A stretch of DNA of 64,000 nucleotides from positions 372,001-436,000 of the forward strand of contig CALSME010000002.1 of the NCBI GenBank assembly GCA_943787375.1, read 5' to 3'. The stretch's first letter is position 1, and the number at the start of each line of letters is the position of its first letter. The DNA comes from an uncultured Polaribacter sp. GTDB lineage: Bacteria > Bacteroidota > Bacteroidia > Flavobacteriales > Flavobacteriaceae. Shown here in pieces: positions 53,233-62,270 of this stretch. Below the pieces are notes generated by a model. It made no database searches. It was given only the letters and a program-made list of their open reading frames with translations, and was not told the origin of the DNA. The position numbers were made by a program, and so were the translations under genes.

Positions 53233-54090
53233 ATGAAAGGAATTGTTTTAGCAGGAGGATCTGGCACCCGATTATACCCATTAACGTTGGCAATAAGCAA
53301 GCAGTTAATGCCCGTGTATGACAAACCGATGATTTACTACCCGATATCGGTTCTTATCTTGGCAGGAATTAGAGAGATTTTAATCATTTCAACACCTGAA
53401 GACTTGCCAAATTTCAAAAAATTGTTAGGGGATGGCAAAAAACTAGGATGTGAATTTTCGTATGCGATTCAAGAAAAACCAAACGGATTGGCAGCTGCGT
53501 TTATCATAGGAGAAGCATTTATTGGTAAAGAAAAAGTAGCCCTTATTTTAGGCGATAATATTTTTTATGGATCTGGATTGCCCAAGTTGTTAAAACAAAA
53601 CTTAGAAGTCTCGGGAGGCATTGTCTATGCATATCATGTGAACGATCCAGAAAGATACGGAGTGGTTGAGTTTGATGAGAATAACAAAGCCATTTCTATT
53701 GAAGAAAAACCACTAAAACCAAAATCTAATTTTGCTGTTCCTGGTATTTATTTCTATGACAATTCTGTGATAGCGATTGCAAAAAGTATCCAACCTAGTA
53801 AAAGAGGAGAAATAGAAATTACCGATGTTAATCAGGCCTATCTAAACCGAGGAGAATTAAGTGTTCGTATCTTAGATCGAGGGACTGCCTGGTTAGATAC
53901 AGGCACTTTTAACTCATTAATGCAAGCGGGTCAGTATGTGCAAGCAATTGAAGAAAGACAAGGTTTGAAGGTGGGAGCTATCGAAGAAGCAGCTTTTAGA
54001 AGTGGTTTTATAAATAAAGAGCAATTGCATACATTAGTATCTCCTCTTTTGAAAAGTGGATACGGAGAAAATTTGATGAAGTTATCATGA
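53233..54090 (+). CDS. rfbA: Glucose-1-phosphate thymidylyltransferase
   Basis: A 285-residue nucleotidyltransferase that forms dTDP-glucose from dTTP and glucose-1-phosphate, feeding Rfb[17 protein letters not shown] (nucleotide-binding), [25 protein letters not shown] and [10 protein letters not shown] are all intact. The start ATG at 53233 is 4 bases after rfbB and the stop overlaps rfbC by four bases (ATGA). Confidence 0.97.
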   Translation: MKGIVLAGGSGTRLYPLTLAISKQLMPVYDKPMIYYPISVLILAGIREILIISTPEDLPNFKKLLGDGKKLGCEFSYAIQEKPNGLAAAFIIGEAFIGKEKVALILGDNIFYGSGLPKLLKQNLEVSGGIVYAYHVNDPERYGVVEFDENNKAISIEEKPLKPKSNFAVPGIYFYDNSVIAIAKSIQPSKRGEIEITDVNQAYLNRGELSVRILDRGTAWLDTGTFNSLMQAGQYVQAIEERQGLKVGAIEEAAFRSGFINKEQLHTLVSPLLKSGYGENLMKLS

Positions 54091-54632
54091 TTGTTACACA
54101 AACAAATTTAGCAGGGTGTTTTATTATTGAACCCACAGTTTTTAATGACGGAAGAGGTTCCTTTTTTGAGAGTTTTCATAAAATGAAATTTGCAGAAAAG
54201 ACAGGTCTAGATATTGAATTTGTACAGGACAATCAATCAATTTCTTATAAAGGGACTTTAAGAGGGTTGCATTTCCAAGAGAATGAATTTGCACAAGCAA
54301 AATTAGTGAGAGTTATAAGCGGAAAGGTTTTAGATGTTGTTGTTGATTTACGAAAAGAGTCTCAAACATTTGGAAACTCATTTTCGATGATTTTATCGGG
54401 CGAAAATAACAAACAATTGTTTGTTCCAAGAGGGTTTGCTCATGGTTTTTATGTGTTGGAAGACGAAACTGTTTTCTACTATAAGTGCGATAATTATTAT
54501 CACAAAGTAGCTGAAAAAGGAATTCGATACAATGATTCCGATTTAGCGATTGATTGGTGCTTAGATGGTAAAGAAGTGATACTATCAGAAAAAGACAAAC
54601 ATTTAATGACTTTTAAACAATTTTGTCAATAA
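54087..54632 (+). CDS. rfbC: dTDP-4-dehydrorhamnose 3,5-epimerase
   Basis: A 181-residue cupin-type epimerase that converts dTDP-4-keto-6-deoxyglucose to the L-lyxo form on the way to dTDP-L-rhamnose. [31 protein letters not shown] (catalytic His) and [12 protein letters not shown] are conserved. An rfbD reductase does not follow in the window; see findings. The gene ends in an inverted repeat and a clear AT-rich gap. Confidence 0.96.
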   Translation: MIVTQTNLAGCFIIEPTVFNDGRGSFFESFHKMKFAEKTGLDIEFVQDNQSISYKGTLRGLHFQENEFAQAKLVRVISGKVLDVVVDLRKESQTFGNSFSMILSGENNKQLFVPRGFAHGFYVLEDETVFYYKCDNYYHKVAEKGIRYNDSDLAIDWCLDGKEVILSEKDKHLMTFKQFCQ

Positions 54633-54650
54633 AAAAAACGTTTATTGACA
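54624..54650 (+). repeat. Perfect inverted repeat over the rfbC stop codon
   Basis: TGTCAATAAA (54624-54633) and TTTATTGACA (54641-54650) are exact complements around a 7-base loop. The left arm contains the rfbC stop. There is no T-run, so it is a weak terminator at best; it could stabilise a 3' end or mark the boundary of the variable block. Confidence 0.5.
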
Positions 54651-54837
54651 GTGGGGTATTATTTGTTAAAATATAATATATTTATTGATATATGTTTATT
54701 AATTTCGCACTGTTTTTCAAATAAAAGAATTGATAAGTATCTGTACTTTTCGATAATTTATTGATGGTATTATAAAAAAGTAATATTAATTTCACGTAAT
54801 AAGTTATTACCTCTGTTTTGATTAAAAAATAAAAATA

Positions 54838-55464
54838 ATGATTATTTCACACAGGGGGTATTGGTTAAATGATCATGAAAAAAACACTAGAAAAGCATTT
54901 GAAAGATCTTTTTCTTTAGGTTTTGGTACTGAGACCGATATACGAGATTTTAATGGAAACTTAGTAATATCTCATGATATTCCTAGAAAAGAAGAAATTA
55001 GTTTGGAAGAGTTTTTTCAAATTTTTATATCTTATGATATAACACTTCCATTGGCATTAAATATAAAATCTGATGGATTACAAGAGCCACTTATGAACCT
55101 GATAAAAAAATATAACATTGAAAATTACTTTGTTTTTGATATGTCTGTACCCGATGCTTTAGGATATATAAAAAAAGAGATGAATGTTTATACTAGACAA
55201 AGTGAATACGAACAGGTTCCTTCTTTTTATTCAGCATCTAAAGGTATATGGCTAGATGAGTTTTTAAGTAATTGGATTACTAAAGATAAGATTCAAAACC
55301 ACATAGATAATAATAAATCAATTTGTATTGTTTCTCCTGAGTTACATCAAAGAAGTTACAAAGATGAATGGAATACATATAAAGAAAACTTTGACATTGC
55401 AAACAGTACTAGAGTAAATATTTGCACAGATAAACCAGAGGAAGCAAAAACTTTTTTTAAATGA
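54838..55464 (+). CDS. GDPD-like phosphodiesterase, short form
   Basis: A 208-residue protein with the glycerophosphodiester phosphodiesterase core: SHRGYW (His5, Arg6), TETDIRD (Glu32, Asp34) and LVISHD (His46), which are the metal and acid-base residues. It is shorter than enzymes such as GlpQ and has no signal peptide, so it acts in the cytoplasm. It opens the high-AT block and overlaps the HAD gene by 4 bases. In polysaccharide loci such short forms may process a phosphodiester or phospho-sugar intermediate; the substrate is unknown. Confidence 0.8.
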   Translation: MIISHRGYWLNDHEKNTRKAFERSFSLGFGTETDIRDFNGNLVISHDIPRKEEISLEEFFQIFISYDITLPLALNIKSDGLQEPLMNLIKKYNIENYFVFDMSVPDALGYIKKEMNVYTRQSEYEQVPSFYSASKGIWLDEFLSNWITKDKIQNHIDNNKSICIVSPELHQRSYKDEWNTYKENFDIANSTRVNICTDKPEEAKTFFK

Positions 55465-56093
55465 CAAAAATAAAAGCTGTAATTTTTGATATGGATGGTG
55501 TTCTTATTGATGCAAAAGATTGGCATTACGAGGCATTAAATAAAGCATTGGTGTTATTTGGCATGGAAATATCTAGATATGATCATTTAGTTACTTTTGA
55601 TGGCTTGCCCACCAAAAAGAAATTAGAAATGTTATCCATAGAAAGAGGATTACCAGAAGAGTTGCATGAATTTATTAATTGCCTTAAGCAACAATACACA
55701 ATGGAAATAGTCCATCAAAAATGCAAACCAAAATTTTACCATGAATTTGCTTTATCTAGACTTAAAAATTCTGGATATAAGTTAGCAGTATGTTCTAACT
55801 CTGTTCGAAATTCTGTGCAAGTAATGCTAGACAAAGCATCTTTACTAAATTATATGGAGTTCTTTTTATCCAATCAAGATGTTTCTAAAGGGAAGCCAGA
55901 TCCGGAAATGTATAATAACGCTATTGAAAGGTTAGGACTAGACCCCAAAGAATGTTTAATTATTGAAGATAACGAACATGGTATAGCAGCAGCAAAAGCC
56001 AGTGGAGCCAATGTAATGGAAGTAGAAACAGTTGAAGATGTTAACTACTTAAATATTCACAAGTATATAAATCTTTTTGAAGAGAATCTATGA
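55461..56093 (+). CDS. HAD-superfamily phosphatase, subfamily IA
   Basis: A 210-residue HAD hydrolase. Motif I FDMDGVLID with nucleophile Asp10 and Asp12, motif II CSNSVRNS, motif III KGKPDPEMY and motif IV IIEDNEHGIAAAKASGA are complete; the helical cap lies between I and II. Closest in feel to beta-phosphoglucomutase/phosphoglycolate phosphatase-like members. In this block it probably removes or moves phosphate on a precursor of the activated group. It overlaps genes on both sides by 4 bases. Confidence 0.85.
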   Translation: MTKIKAVIFDMDGVLIDAKDWHYEALNKALVLFGMEISRYDHLVTFDGLPTKKKLEMLSIERGLPEELHEFINCLKQQYTMEIVHQKCKPKFYHEFALSRLKNSGYKLAVCSNSVRNSVQVMLDKASLLNYMEFFLSNQDVSKGKPDPEMYNNAIERLGLDPKECLIIEDNEHGIAAAKASGANVMEVETVEDVNYLNIHKYINLFEENL

Positions 56094-56815
56094 AAGTATT
56101 GATACCAATAGCAGGAAAGAGTAGTTTCTTTGATGATAAAAATTCACCGTTTTCAAAACCTTTAGTTGAAATAAAAGGAAAATCAATGATTCAACATGTA
56201 ATTGAAAACCTTTCATCTATAAATGACGATTTTGAATTTATATTTATTGTAAACTCTGAAGACTGCAAAAAATTCCATCTACACAATATACTTAGGCTTT
56301 TGTCTGAAAAATGCAGTGTTGTAAAAGTGAATGAAGAAACGAAAGGAGCACTTTGTAGTATTTTATTAGGGATAAAACATATCAACAGTAAAGAAGAGCT
56401 TATTATATGTAATGGAGATCAAATTATTGATTGTGATTTTAATGAAGTTCTGTCATCATTTAGAAAAAAAGAATCTGATGTAGGATTAATTACATTTAAT
56501 TCTGTTCACCCAAGATGGTCTTATATAAGATATGATGATGATAAGAATGTAGTTGAAACAGCAGAAAAAAGGCCACTAAGTAAGCATGCCATAGCTGGGT
56601 TTTATTATTTTAGACAAGGGTTAGATTTTATAAAAGGAGCCATGAAATCGATACAAAAAGGATCGGATATTAATGGAATGTATTACATAGCACCTTCAAT
56701 TAATCAGTTAATTTTGAAAAATAAGAAGATAACAGCTTTTGAAATAGTTTCAGAAAAATATCAAAGCTTTTACTCACCTCAAAAGATAAGAGAATATGAA
56801 AACGAAGGCCGTTAA
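56090..56815 (+). CDS. Nucleotidyltransferase (GT-A/NTP-transferase fold), paralogue 1
   Basis: A 241-residue single-domain nucleotidyltransferase. N-terminus VLIPIAGKSSFF with a downstream SKPLVEIKGKSMIQHVIENL is a diverged version of the G-G-x-G-T-R loop and the KPM block; CNGDQIID supplies the metal-binding Asp. It shares with the gene at 57130 the HPRWSYIRYDD / NPKWSFAKIDD and MYYIAPSIN / EFYTCPIYN blocks, so the two are paralogues. The activated compound is unknown. It overlaps the cupin gene by 20 bases. Confidence 0.82.
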   Translation: MKVLIPIAGKSSFFDDKNSPFSKPLVEIKGKSMIQHVIENLSSINDDFEFIFIVNSEDCKKFHLHNILRLLSEKCSVVKVNEETKGALCSILLGIKHINSKEELIICNGDQIIDCDFNEVLSSFRKKESDVGLITFNSVHPRWSYIRYDDDKNVVETAEKRPLSKHAIAGFYYFRQGLDFIKGAMKSIQKGSDINGMYYIAPSINQLILKNKKITAFEIVSEKYQSFYSPQKIREYENEGR

Positions 56816-57143
56816 AAGTAATCTTAATGACATGAAATTAGGATGGTTTGTAGGAAACTTTGAACCCTCTTTATATAAAACAAATGATGTTGAAGTAGCG
56901 GTTAAAAATTATAAAAAAGGAGATGCAGAAGAAATGCATTATCATAAAATTGCTACAGAAATAACAGTCATTGTTTCTGGAAGAGTAAGAATGAATGGTA
57001 TGGTTCATGAAAAAGGTGATATTCTAGTTATTCCACCATTTGAGGCAACTGATTTTGAAGCATTAGAAGATACAACTACAACTGTAACTAAATTACCAGG
57101 TGCAAATAATGACAAATATTTAGGTGTTTATGAAGAAGATTAA
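56796..57143 (+). CDS. Single-domain cupin
   Basis: A 115-residue cupin. Metal-binding histidines in EEMHYHK with the partner Glu in ATEITVIVSG, then the second half GDILVIPPFEATDFEALED. Such small cupins act as isomerases, epimerases or sensors; here it is wedged between two nucleotidyltransferase genes and overlaps both neighbours, so it probably works on the same intermediate. Specific reaction unknown. Confidence 0.82.
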   Translation: MKTKAVKSNLNDMKLGWFVGNFEPSLYKTNDVEVAVKNYKKGDAEEMHYHKIATEITVIVSGRVRMNGMVHEKGDILVIPPFEATDFEALEDTTTTVTKLPGANNDKYLGVYEED

Positions 57144-57873
57144 TATAGTAATTCCAATGGCAGGTTTAGGAAGTAGGTTTTCTAAAGAGGGGTATGACAA
57201 ACCTAAGCCATTTATTGATGTTCTTGGGAAACCAATGATTGAGAGAGTTATAGAAAATTTAAGAATTGACAACGCTATTTATATATTAATCGCTAGAAAA
57301 GAACACATTGAATCTGAGAAAGAAACGATAAAAGAATTAGAGAAGAAGTATAATATAATTTGGGTAGGTATAAATCAAGTTACAGAAGGAGCAATTTGTA
57401 CTGTTTTACATACAAGAAAATATATAAATAATGATATTCCTTTGTTATTGGCAAATTGTGATCAAATAGTAGATACAGACATTCAATTATATCTAAAAGA
57501 TTGTTTTGATAAAAATGCCGATGGATCTATTTTAACATTTAAAGACGAAGAAAGGAACCCAAAGTGGTCTTTTGCAAAAATTGATGACAATGAATGGGTT
57601 ACTGAAGTAAAGGAAAAAGAAGCCATCTCTGAGTTTGCTACTGTTGGACTTTATTTTTTTTCAAAAGGAAAGTACTGTGTTGATAATGCAATAGATATGA
57701 TTGTAAGAAATGATCGTGTAAATAATGAATTTTATACATGCCCTATTTATAATTATGCAATAAATGATGACAGGAAAATAACACATTACTTAATCGATTC
57801 AAAAAAGATGTACGGTATAGGAACGCCTGATGATTTAGATACATTTCTAAAATTAAATCCTTTAAATTATTAA
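57130..57873 (+). CDS. Nucleotidyltransferase, paralogue 2
   Basis: A 247-residue nucleotidyltransferase with a more canonical loop than its paralogue: IVIPMAGLGSRFSKEGYDKPKPFIDVLGKPMIERVIENL. NCDQIVD provides the metal-binding Asp, and IGTPDDLDTFL at the C-terminus is typical of sugar-phosphate nucleotidyltransferases. The ATG at 57130 is preferred over a GTG two codons upstream. It overlaps the cupin by 14 bases. Whether the two paralogues form a heteromer or act on two substrates is open. Confidence 0.87.
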   Translation: MKKINIVIPMAGLGSRFSKEGYDKPKPFIDVLGKPMIERVIENLRIDNAIYILIARKEHIESEKETIKELEKKYNIIWVGINQVTEGAICTVLHTRKYINNDIPLLLANCDQIVDTDIQLYLKDCFDKNADGSILTFKDEERNPKWSFAKIDDNEWVTEVKEKEAISEFATVGLYFFSKGKYCVDNAIDMIVRNDRVNNEFYTCPIYNYAINDDRKITHYLIDSKKMYGIGTPDDLDTFLKLNPLNY

Positions 57874-57876
57874 AAC

Positions 57877-58656
57877 TTGAGAGTTGCACTATGCTATCAT
57901 GGAATTGCCAAAGGGCATAATTTTAAGAACGGAGGTTTACCTGTTGGTTTTGATCATGAATTTGATTTAATTAAAAAAAACCTGATAGAACATAATAAAG
58001 ATTGTGTATTTGATGTTTTTCTTCATTCTTGGTCATTAGATTATAAAGATGTAGTTATAGAAAAGTTAAAACCAAAAGATTCTTTGTTTGAGCAATCTAA
58101 AGAATTTAAAAAACCATCATTTTGGTTACTTTGTAAAGAATTAATAAAAAGAATTCTTGGTAGAGATTATGAATTACAGAGAATTAATAATATTTATTCT
58201 AGATGGTATAGCTTCATGAAAGTTTGTGATTTAGTTAAAGAGTCAGATCAAAAATATGATTTGGTTATTGTTACAAGATTTGATATGTGCTTACTAAATA
58301 AATTTACATTGACGGAATTGAATCCCAATAATTTTTATTCTGGAGATTGGGTTACATATTATAATGGCAGTGAAGAATTACAAGAAGAAAACTACGAAAA
58401 TGAGTATCAGAAAGCGATTCCAAAAGGATATCCATTTGACGATGAAGGATTGCAAGACTTTTTCTTTATTTCTTCGCAAGACTACTTAATATCTAAATTC
58501 AGTAGGATATTTAATCAGTTAAATTCTTTACTTAAAAAGTATGGAAATAGCAATCATTTAATTGCTTTAGGAAAGATTAAGGAAGATAATATGCTAAAAT
58601 CTCATAAGAGAATATTAATTTATAGTAAAGACTACTTTTTATCAAGATGGCTTTAA
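57877..58656 (+). CDS. Glycosyltransferase-like protein of polysaccharide locus
   Basis: A 259-residue soluble protein starting at TTG (57877), three bases after the previous stop; no ATG is available near the conserved N-terminus RVALCYHGIAKGH. FDVFLHSWSLDY and YDLVIVTRFDMCLL, the latter with an RxD motif, recur in proteins annotated in capsule and O-antigen loci of many bacteria and look like a GT-A-like nucleotide-sugar site. YPFDDEGLQDFFFISSQDY may form the acceptor side. Overlaps the flippase gene by 10 bases. Specificity unknown; call by pattern and context. Confidence 0.65.
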   Translation: MRVALCYHGIAKGHNFKNGGLPVGFDHEFDLIKKNLIEHNKDCVFDVFLHSWSLDYKDVVIEKLKPKDSLFEQSKEFKKPSFWLLCKELIKRILGRDYELQRINNIYSRWYSFMKVCDLVKESDQKYDLVIVTRFDMCLLNKFTLTELNPNNFYSGDWVTYYNGSEELQEENYENEYQKAIPKGYPFDDEGLQDFFFISSQDYLISKFSRIFNQLNSLLKKYGNSNHLIALGKIKEDNMLKSHKRILIYSKDYFLSRWL

Positions 58657-59876
58657 AATTAGACTTTTTAACAAAAGAAATATATATTAAGTTAATAACG
58701 AAAGGGTTAGGTGTTTTTAGAACATTATACTTGTTGTTGTTTTTTTCTATTTCTACTGCATTGGATAATTTTTATTTTGCCAAGTCTATTGTTGGAGTTG
58801 TAATTTTAGTAAATATTCTTTTTGAAATTACGTACTCTCAACAACTCAATGAATCTAAAGATAACTTAACTTTTATAAAGAAGTTTAATATTATTTTAAA
58901 TAAAGCATCATTCATTCTTGGATTTATTTTAGTAATAATTTCATTACTGATTTCTAATAATTTAGAGATAATTATACATGTTTTGATGCTTTCATTATGG
59001 GGTATTTTAAATATAAATTCAAATTATTTTTTACTATTATTTAGGTATAAAGAATTGAATAAAAGAGTTTTATCTTACTACTTGTTAATCGCAATTTTTG
59101 ATATACTTCTACTCTTGTTAATATTGAACTTTTTAGAATCAGAAAATAGTTTTTTTTCTATTTCAGTATCATTATTAATTTCAGAATTTTTAGTTTTTAT
59201 GCTATTATTCTCAAAGTTTTTTCTGTCAAGTTATAAAAATGGCAATGATAATTCGGTTAAGTTAAACTTAAAAAAGACAACGTTATATAAAGTTTTTTTA
59301 ATTTTAGTAGTAATATCTCTTATAGATATTTCTGATAAGTTTTTCCTTTCTTTTCTTGGAAAAGGTCAGATAACATATTATACATACGGACTATATGCAC
59401 CATTAATGATCCGACAATCTCTAGACATTAGGTCGAATTTTTTTGTACAAATCAATCAAGCTGAAAGCTTAAACCATATAAAGTTAATATTCTATAAAAC
59501 ATTGAAGAGATTGGCACCCTTTTTTTTTTTAGGAGTGATTATATTAATTTCAGTTACTGAACTATTTGAGGAAGTAATTAAGAATACATTTCATATAGAA
59601 AACATAATTGTCTTTAAAAATATTGTTTATTTAGGAATCTTAATAACACCACTTTATATGTTGTGGGATTTATTTTATAGATTCTATTACAGAGAAAAAA
59701 AGATACATACACTAATAAAGATTGTTTTTGTTGGGTTTATTATAAATATTGTACTGAACTATTTTTTAGGATTTAGTTTATCTTGGGGTATTTACGGTAT
59801 ATTAGTATCAACATTAATTGTGTTTCTATTTTATAATTTATTAAGTTTTAGATATTTTTTTATAAAAAATAAGTAA
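58647..59876 (+). CDS. Wzx-like polysaccharide flippase
   Basis: A 409-residue integral membrane protein with about twelve predicted helices and very few charged residues inside them, the layout of the MOP superfamily (Wzx/MurJ-like) that flips undecaprenyl-linked oligosaccharide units to the periplasm. ISDKFFLSFLGKGQITYYTYGLYAPL in the second half is a typical Wzx-like loop. Context with a Wzz-like gene and a polymerase supports a Wzy-dependent pathway. Its stop overlaps the next ATG by one base. Confidence 0.8.
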   Translation: MALKLDFLTKEIYIKLITKGLGVFRTLYLLLFFSISTALDNFYFAKSIVGVVILVNILFEITYSQQLNESKDNLTFIKKFNIILNKASFILGFILVIISLLISNNLEIIIHVLMLSLWGILNINSNYFLLLFRYKELNKRVLSYYLLIAIFDILLLLLILNFLESENSFFSISVSLLISEFLVFMLLFSKFFLSSYKNGNDNSVKLNLKKTTLYKVFLILVVISLIDISDKFFLSFLGKGQITYYTYGLYAPLMIRQSLDIRSNFFVQINQAESLNHIKLIFYKTLKRLAPFFFLGVIILISVTELFEEVIKNTFHIENIIVFKNIVYLGILITPLYMLWDLFYRFYYREKKIHTLIKIVFVGFIINIVLNYFLGFSLSWGIYGILVSTLIVFLFYNLLSFRYFFIKNK

Positions 59877-60979
59877 TGAAAAAAAGAATGATTCATGTAA
59901 CTGTTAGAGCTGATTATGGAGGAGCTCCTAATTACATAAATACAATGATAAATAACATGTCAGAGAAATTTGATGTTTATGTTGCGTGCCCTAAAGACGA
60001 ACCTTATCATAGTTTATGGAAATCTAACAAAAAGGTTAAAGATATCTGTTTTTTACCTCATAGGAAGTTTACAATAAAACACCTTATCTCTTTAGTGAAA
60101 TTTGTAAAAAAACATGATATAGAAATTTTTCAAGCAAATGGCAAAGGTGCAGGTGCTTATAGATTTATAAAATTATTTTACCCAAAAGTTAAGGTTTTAT
60201 ATGCATACAGAGGTTTTCATATTCATGACTATTCTACAATTCAGAGAAAATTATATTTTGTTTATGAAAGAGTTATGACCCTCTTTACAGATAAAGTAAT
60301 TAATGTGTCTAAAGGAGAACAAGAACAATGCGTAAAAAACAAAGTTCTTAAGAAAAGCCTTTCCTCGCATATTTATAATGGAATAAAAGCATTAGAAAGA
60401 AAAATAAACCCTGCTATAGAAGCGCAATATAAAAACAAGTTTGTTGTTTCTACACTATCAAGGTTTGATGTTCAAAAAAACATGGAGCTGATGTATGACA
60501 TTGCATCAAAAATGAAATACAATGAAGACATTCAATTTGTTTGGATTGGAGATGGAGACGACAAATTAATTCTTGAAGAAAAAGCAAGAAAAGAAACGCT
60601 AACCAATATAGACTTTGTTGGATTTAAGAATCATAAAGAAATCGCTGAATATTTTTCAGTTACAGACATTTATCTTACTACTGCAAGATGGGAAGGATTG
60701 CCATTTGCATTGGTTGAAGCATCTTCACTAGGATTGCCAATTGTAGCATCTGATGTTGTGGGAAATAACGAGGTTTGTATACACAATAGAAATGGAATAT
60801 TATATCCTACAGAGAATTCATCAAAAGCAGTAGAGGCTATAATGAAACTTTATACTGATAAAGATCTACTGAAAGAATATGCAGAAAACTCTAAGATTGT
60901 TTTTGAAGAGTTTTTTATGGTAAATCAAATGGTTGACAATCATGAATCGTTATATGAACAAATTATAGATGGCTTATAG
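59876..60979 (+). CDS. Family 4 glycosyltransferase
   Basis: A 367-residue GT-B enzyme. N-terminal half: HVTVRADYGGAPNYINTMINN and the AYRGFHIHDY acceptor region. C-terminal half: STLSRFDVQKNMELMYDIA, FVWIGDGDDKLILE, NIDFVGFKNHKEIAEYFSVTDIYLTTARWEGLPFALVEASSLGLPIVASD with the EX7E motif of GT4 enzymes. It is a cytoplasmic retaining transferase adding one sugar of the repeat unit. Overlaps the next gene by 11 bases. Donor and acceptor cannot be assigned. Confidence 0.92.
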   Translation: MKKRMIHVTVRADYGGAPNYINTMINNMSEKFDVYVACPKDEPYHSLWKSNKKVKDICFLPHRKFTIKHLISLVKFVKKHDIEIFQANGKGAGAYRFIKLFYPKVKVLYAYRGFHIHDYSTIQRKLYFVYERVMTLFTDKVINVSKGEQEQCVKNKVLKKSLSSHIYNGIKALERKINPAIEAQYKNKFVVSTLSRFDVQKNMELMYDIASKMKYNEDIQFVWIGDGDDKLILEEKARKETLTNIDFVGFKNHKEIAEYFSVTDIYLTTARWEGLPFALVEASSLGLPIVASDVVGNNEVCIHNRNGILYPTENSSKAVEAIMKLYTDKDLLKEYAENSKIVFEEFFMVNQMVDNHESLYEQIIDGL

Positions 60980-62270
60980 AGTTTTATTATTTCTTCTACT
61001 TACGATACCAATCTCTTTTAAAATAGAGGTAAGTCCCAATATAAGATTTTTACTACAAGAACCATTACTTCTTTTTTTAGTTATTGCGTGTAATGTTAAG
61101 TTGAGAAGAATTAAAACAAAATCATTTCCGTTTCTGTTCTTAATCATTTCTATTTTAGTAATCGTTGTAAGTACAATAATTTCACTATTTTTTTATTTTG
61201 ATATAATTGGTTTGTTTAAGTGTTTGAAATATTTATTGTACGCTTCAGCAATATTTACCCTGCTTAACCATCCGAAACACCTTAGATTGAATATTTTAGA
61301 TCAAATGTTGAAGTATGGATTTATTTGTGTGTTATTCTCTCTGGGGCTTTATTTTATTAATTTTTTAATAATGGATGTGGGATGGAGTTATTATGTTTCA
61401 TACTCCACATGGAAGGCAAGGTTTATGCCTACAGGAATGTCAAACCTTGCATTTGACGTCAGAACATTTAATTTCATTAGAACCGGTGGTAATCATGGAA
61501 TTTATGGAAGTTACTTGGTAATTATATTGATTTTAGCGTTAAATAATTTTTTCAATAGCAATTATAAAAAAAGCAAATTTTTAATTTTTTTAATTCTATT
61601 AAATTTATCTTTTATTACATCTAGAGAAGCAATTTTACTTCTGTTTTTGACAATAATGTTTTATGTTTTACATCATTTTTTAACCAGAAACTGGATAAAA
61701 CGGGACATTGTTATATTTTCATTTATTGGATTAGTAACATTTGTTTTAGTCTTTATAATTTGGAGCCCTGATGTTGTGATTTTGCATAAAATAAAACATA
61801 TGATTAAAGGCATTTCAGAAACAGGAGGTTTCGGAAGAAGTGTAAATTTTAGATTTAATACCTGGTATCTTTTTTTTGGGTTTTTAGTTGCCAATCCATG
61901 GAACATAATTACAGGTGTAGGTTTTAATAGAACAAGATTTGGTAATATTCTTGAAAATCAAGAAGCAATTATTGGCGAAGAGTTATTTCATGTAGATTTA
62001 CCTGAAAGTATTTATGTTGCAACATTGGGATATGGAGGTATTTTTTCTTTGTTTTTTCTTTTATTATTTTTTATTAGTCTATTTTATTTATTATTTTATA
62101 GTGGTAAGATGGGGAAAGTATTTTCTTTTTTCCTCTTAGGATTAATGGTAACAAATGCAACAGGTGCATCATTGTTTGCAGAGTTATTAATTTCTCAGTT
62201 TGGTATAGTTTGCGCTTTATTAATTTATAAAGGAAAAGAATTAGATGAAAATAGTATTAAAAAAGTATAA
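60969..62270 (+). CDS. O-antigen polymerase-like membrane protein (Wzy candidate)
   Basis: A 433-residue protein with about eleven predicted helices and a long periplasmic loop around residues 140-170 and 270-345, the topology of Wzy polymerases. RTGGNHGIYGSYLVIILILALNNFF and VGFNRTRFGNILENQEAIIG are the only distinctive stretches. Sequence identity among Wzy proteins is very low, so the call rests on topology and context. It overlaps the next membrane-protein gene by 26 bases. Confidence 0.72.
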   Translation: MAYRVLLFLLLTIPISFKIEVSPNIRFLLQEPLLLFLVIACNVKLRRIKTKSFPFLFLIISILVIVVSTIISLFFYFDIIGLFKCLKYLLYASAIFTLLNHPKHLRLNILDQMLKYGFICVLFSLGLYFINFLIMDVGWSYYVSYSTWKARFMPTGMSNLAFDVRTFNFIRTGGNHGIYGSYLVIILILALNNFFNSNYKKSKFLIFLILLNLSFITSREAILLLFLTIMFYVLHHFLTRNWIKRDIVIFSFIGLVTFVLVFIIWSPDVVILHKIKHMIKGISETGGFGRSVNFRFNTWYLFFGFLVANPWNIITGVGFNRTRFGNILENQEAIIGEELFHVDLPESIYVATLGYGGIFSLFFLLLFFISLFYLLFYSGKMGKVFSFFLLGLMVTNATGASLFAELLISQFGIVCALLIYKGKELDENSIKKV

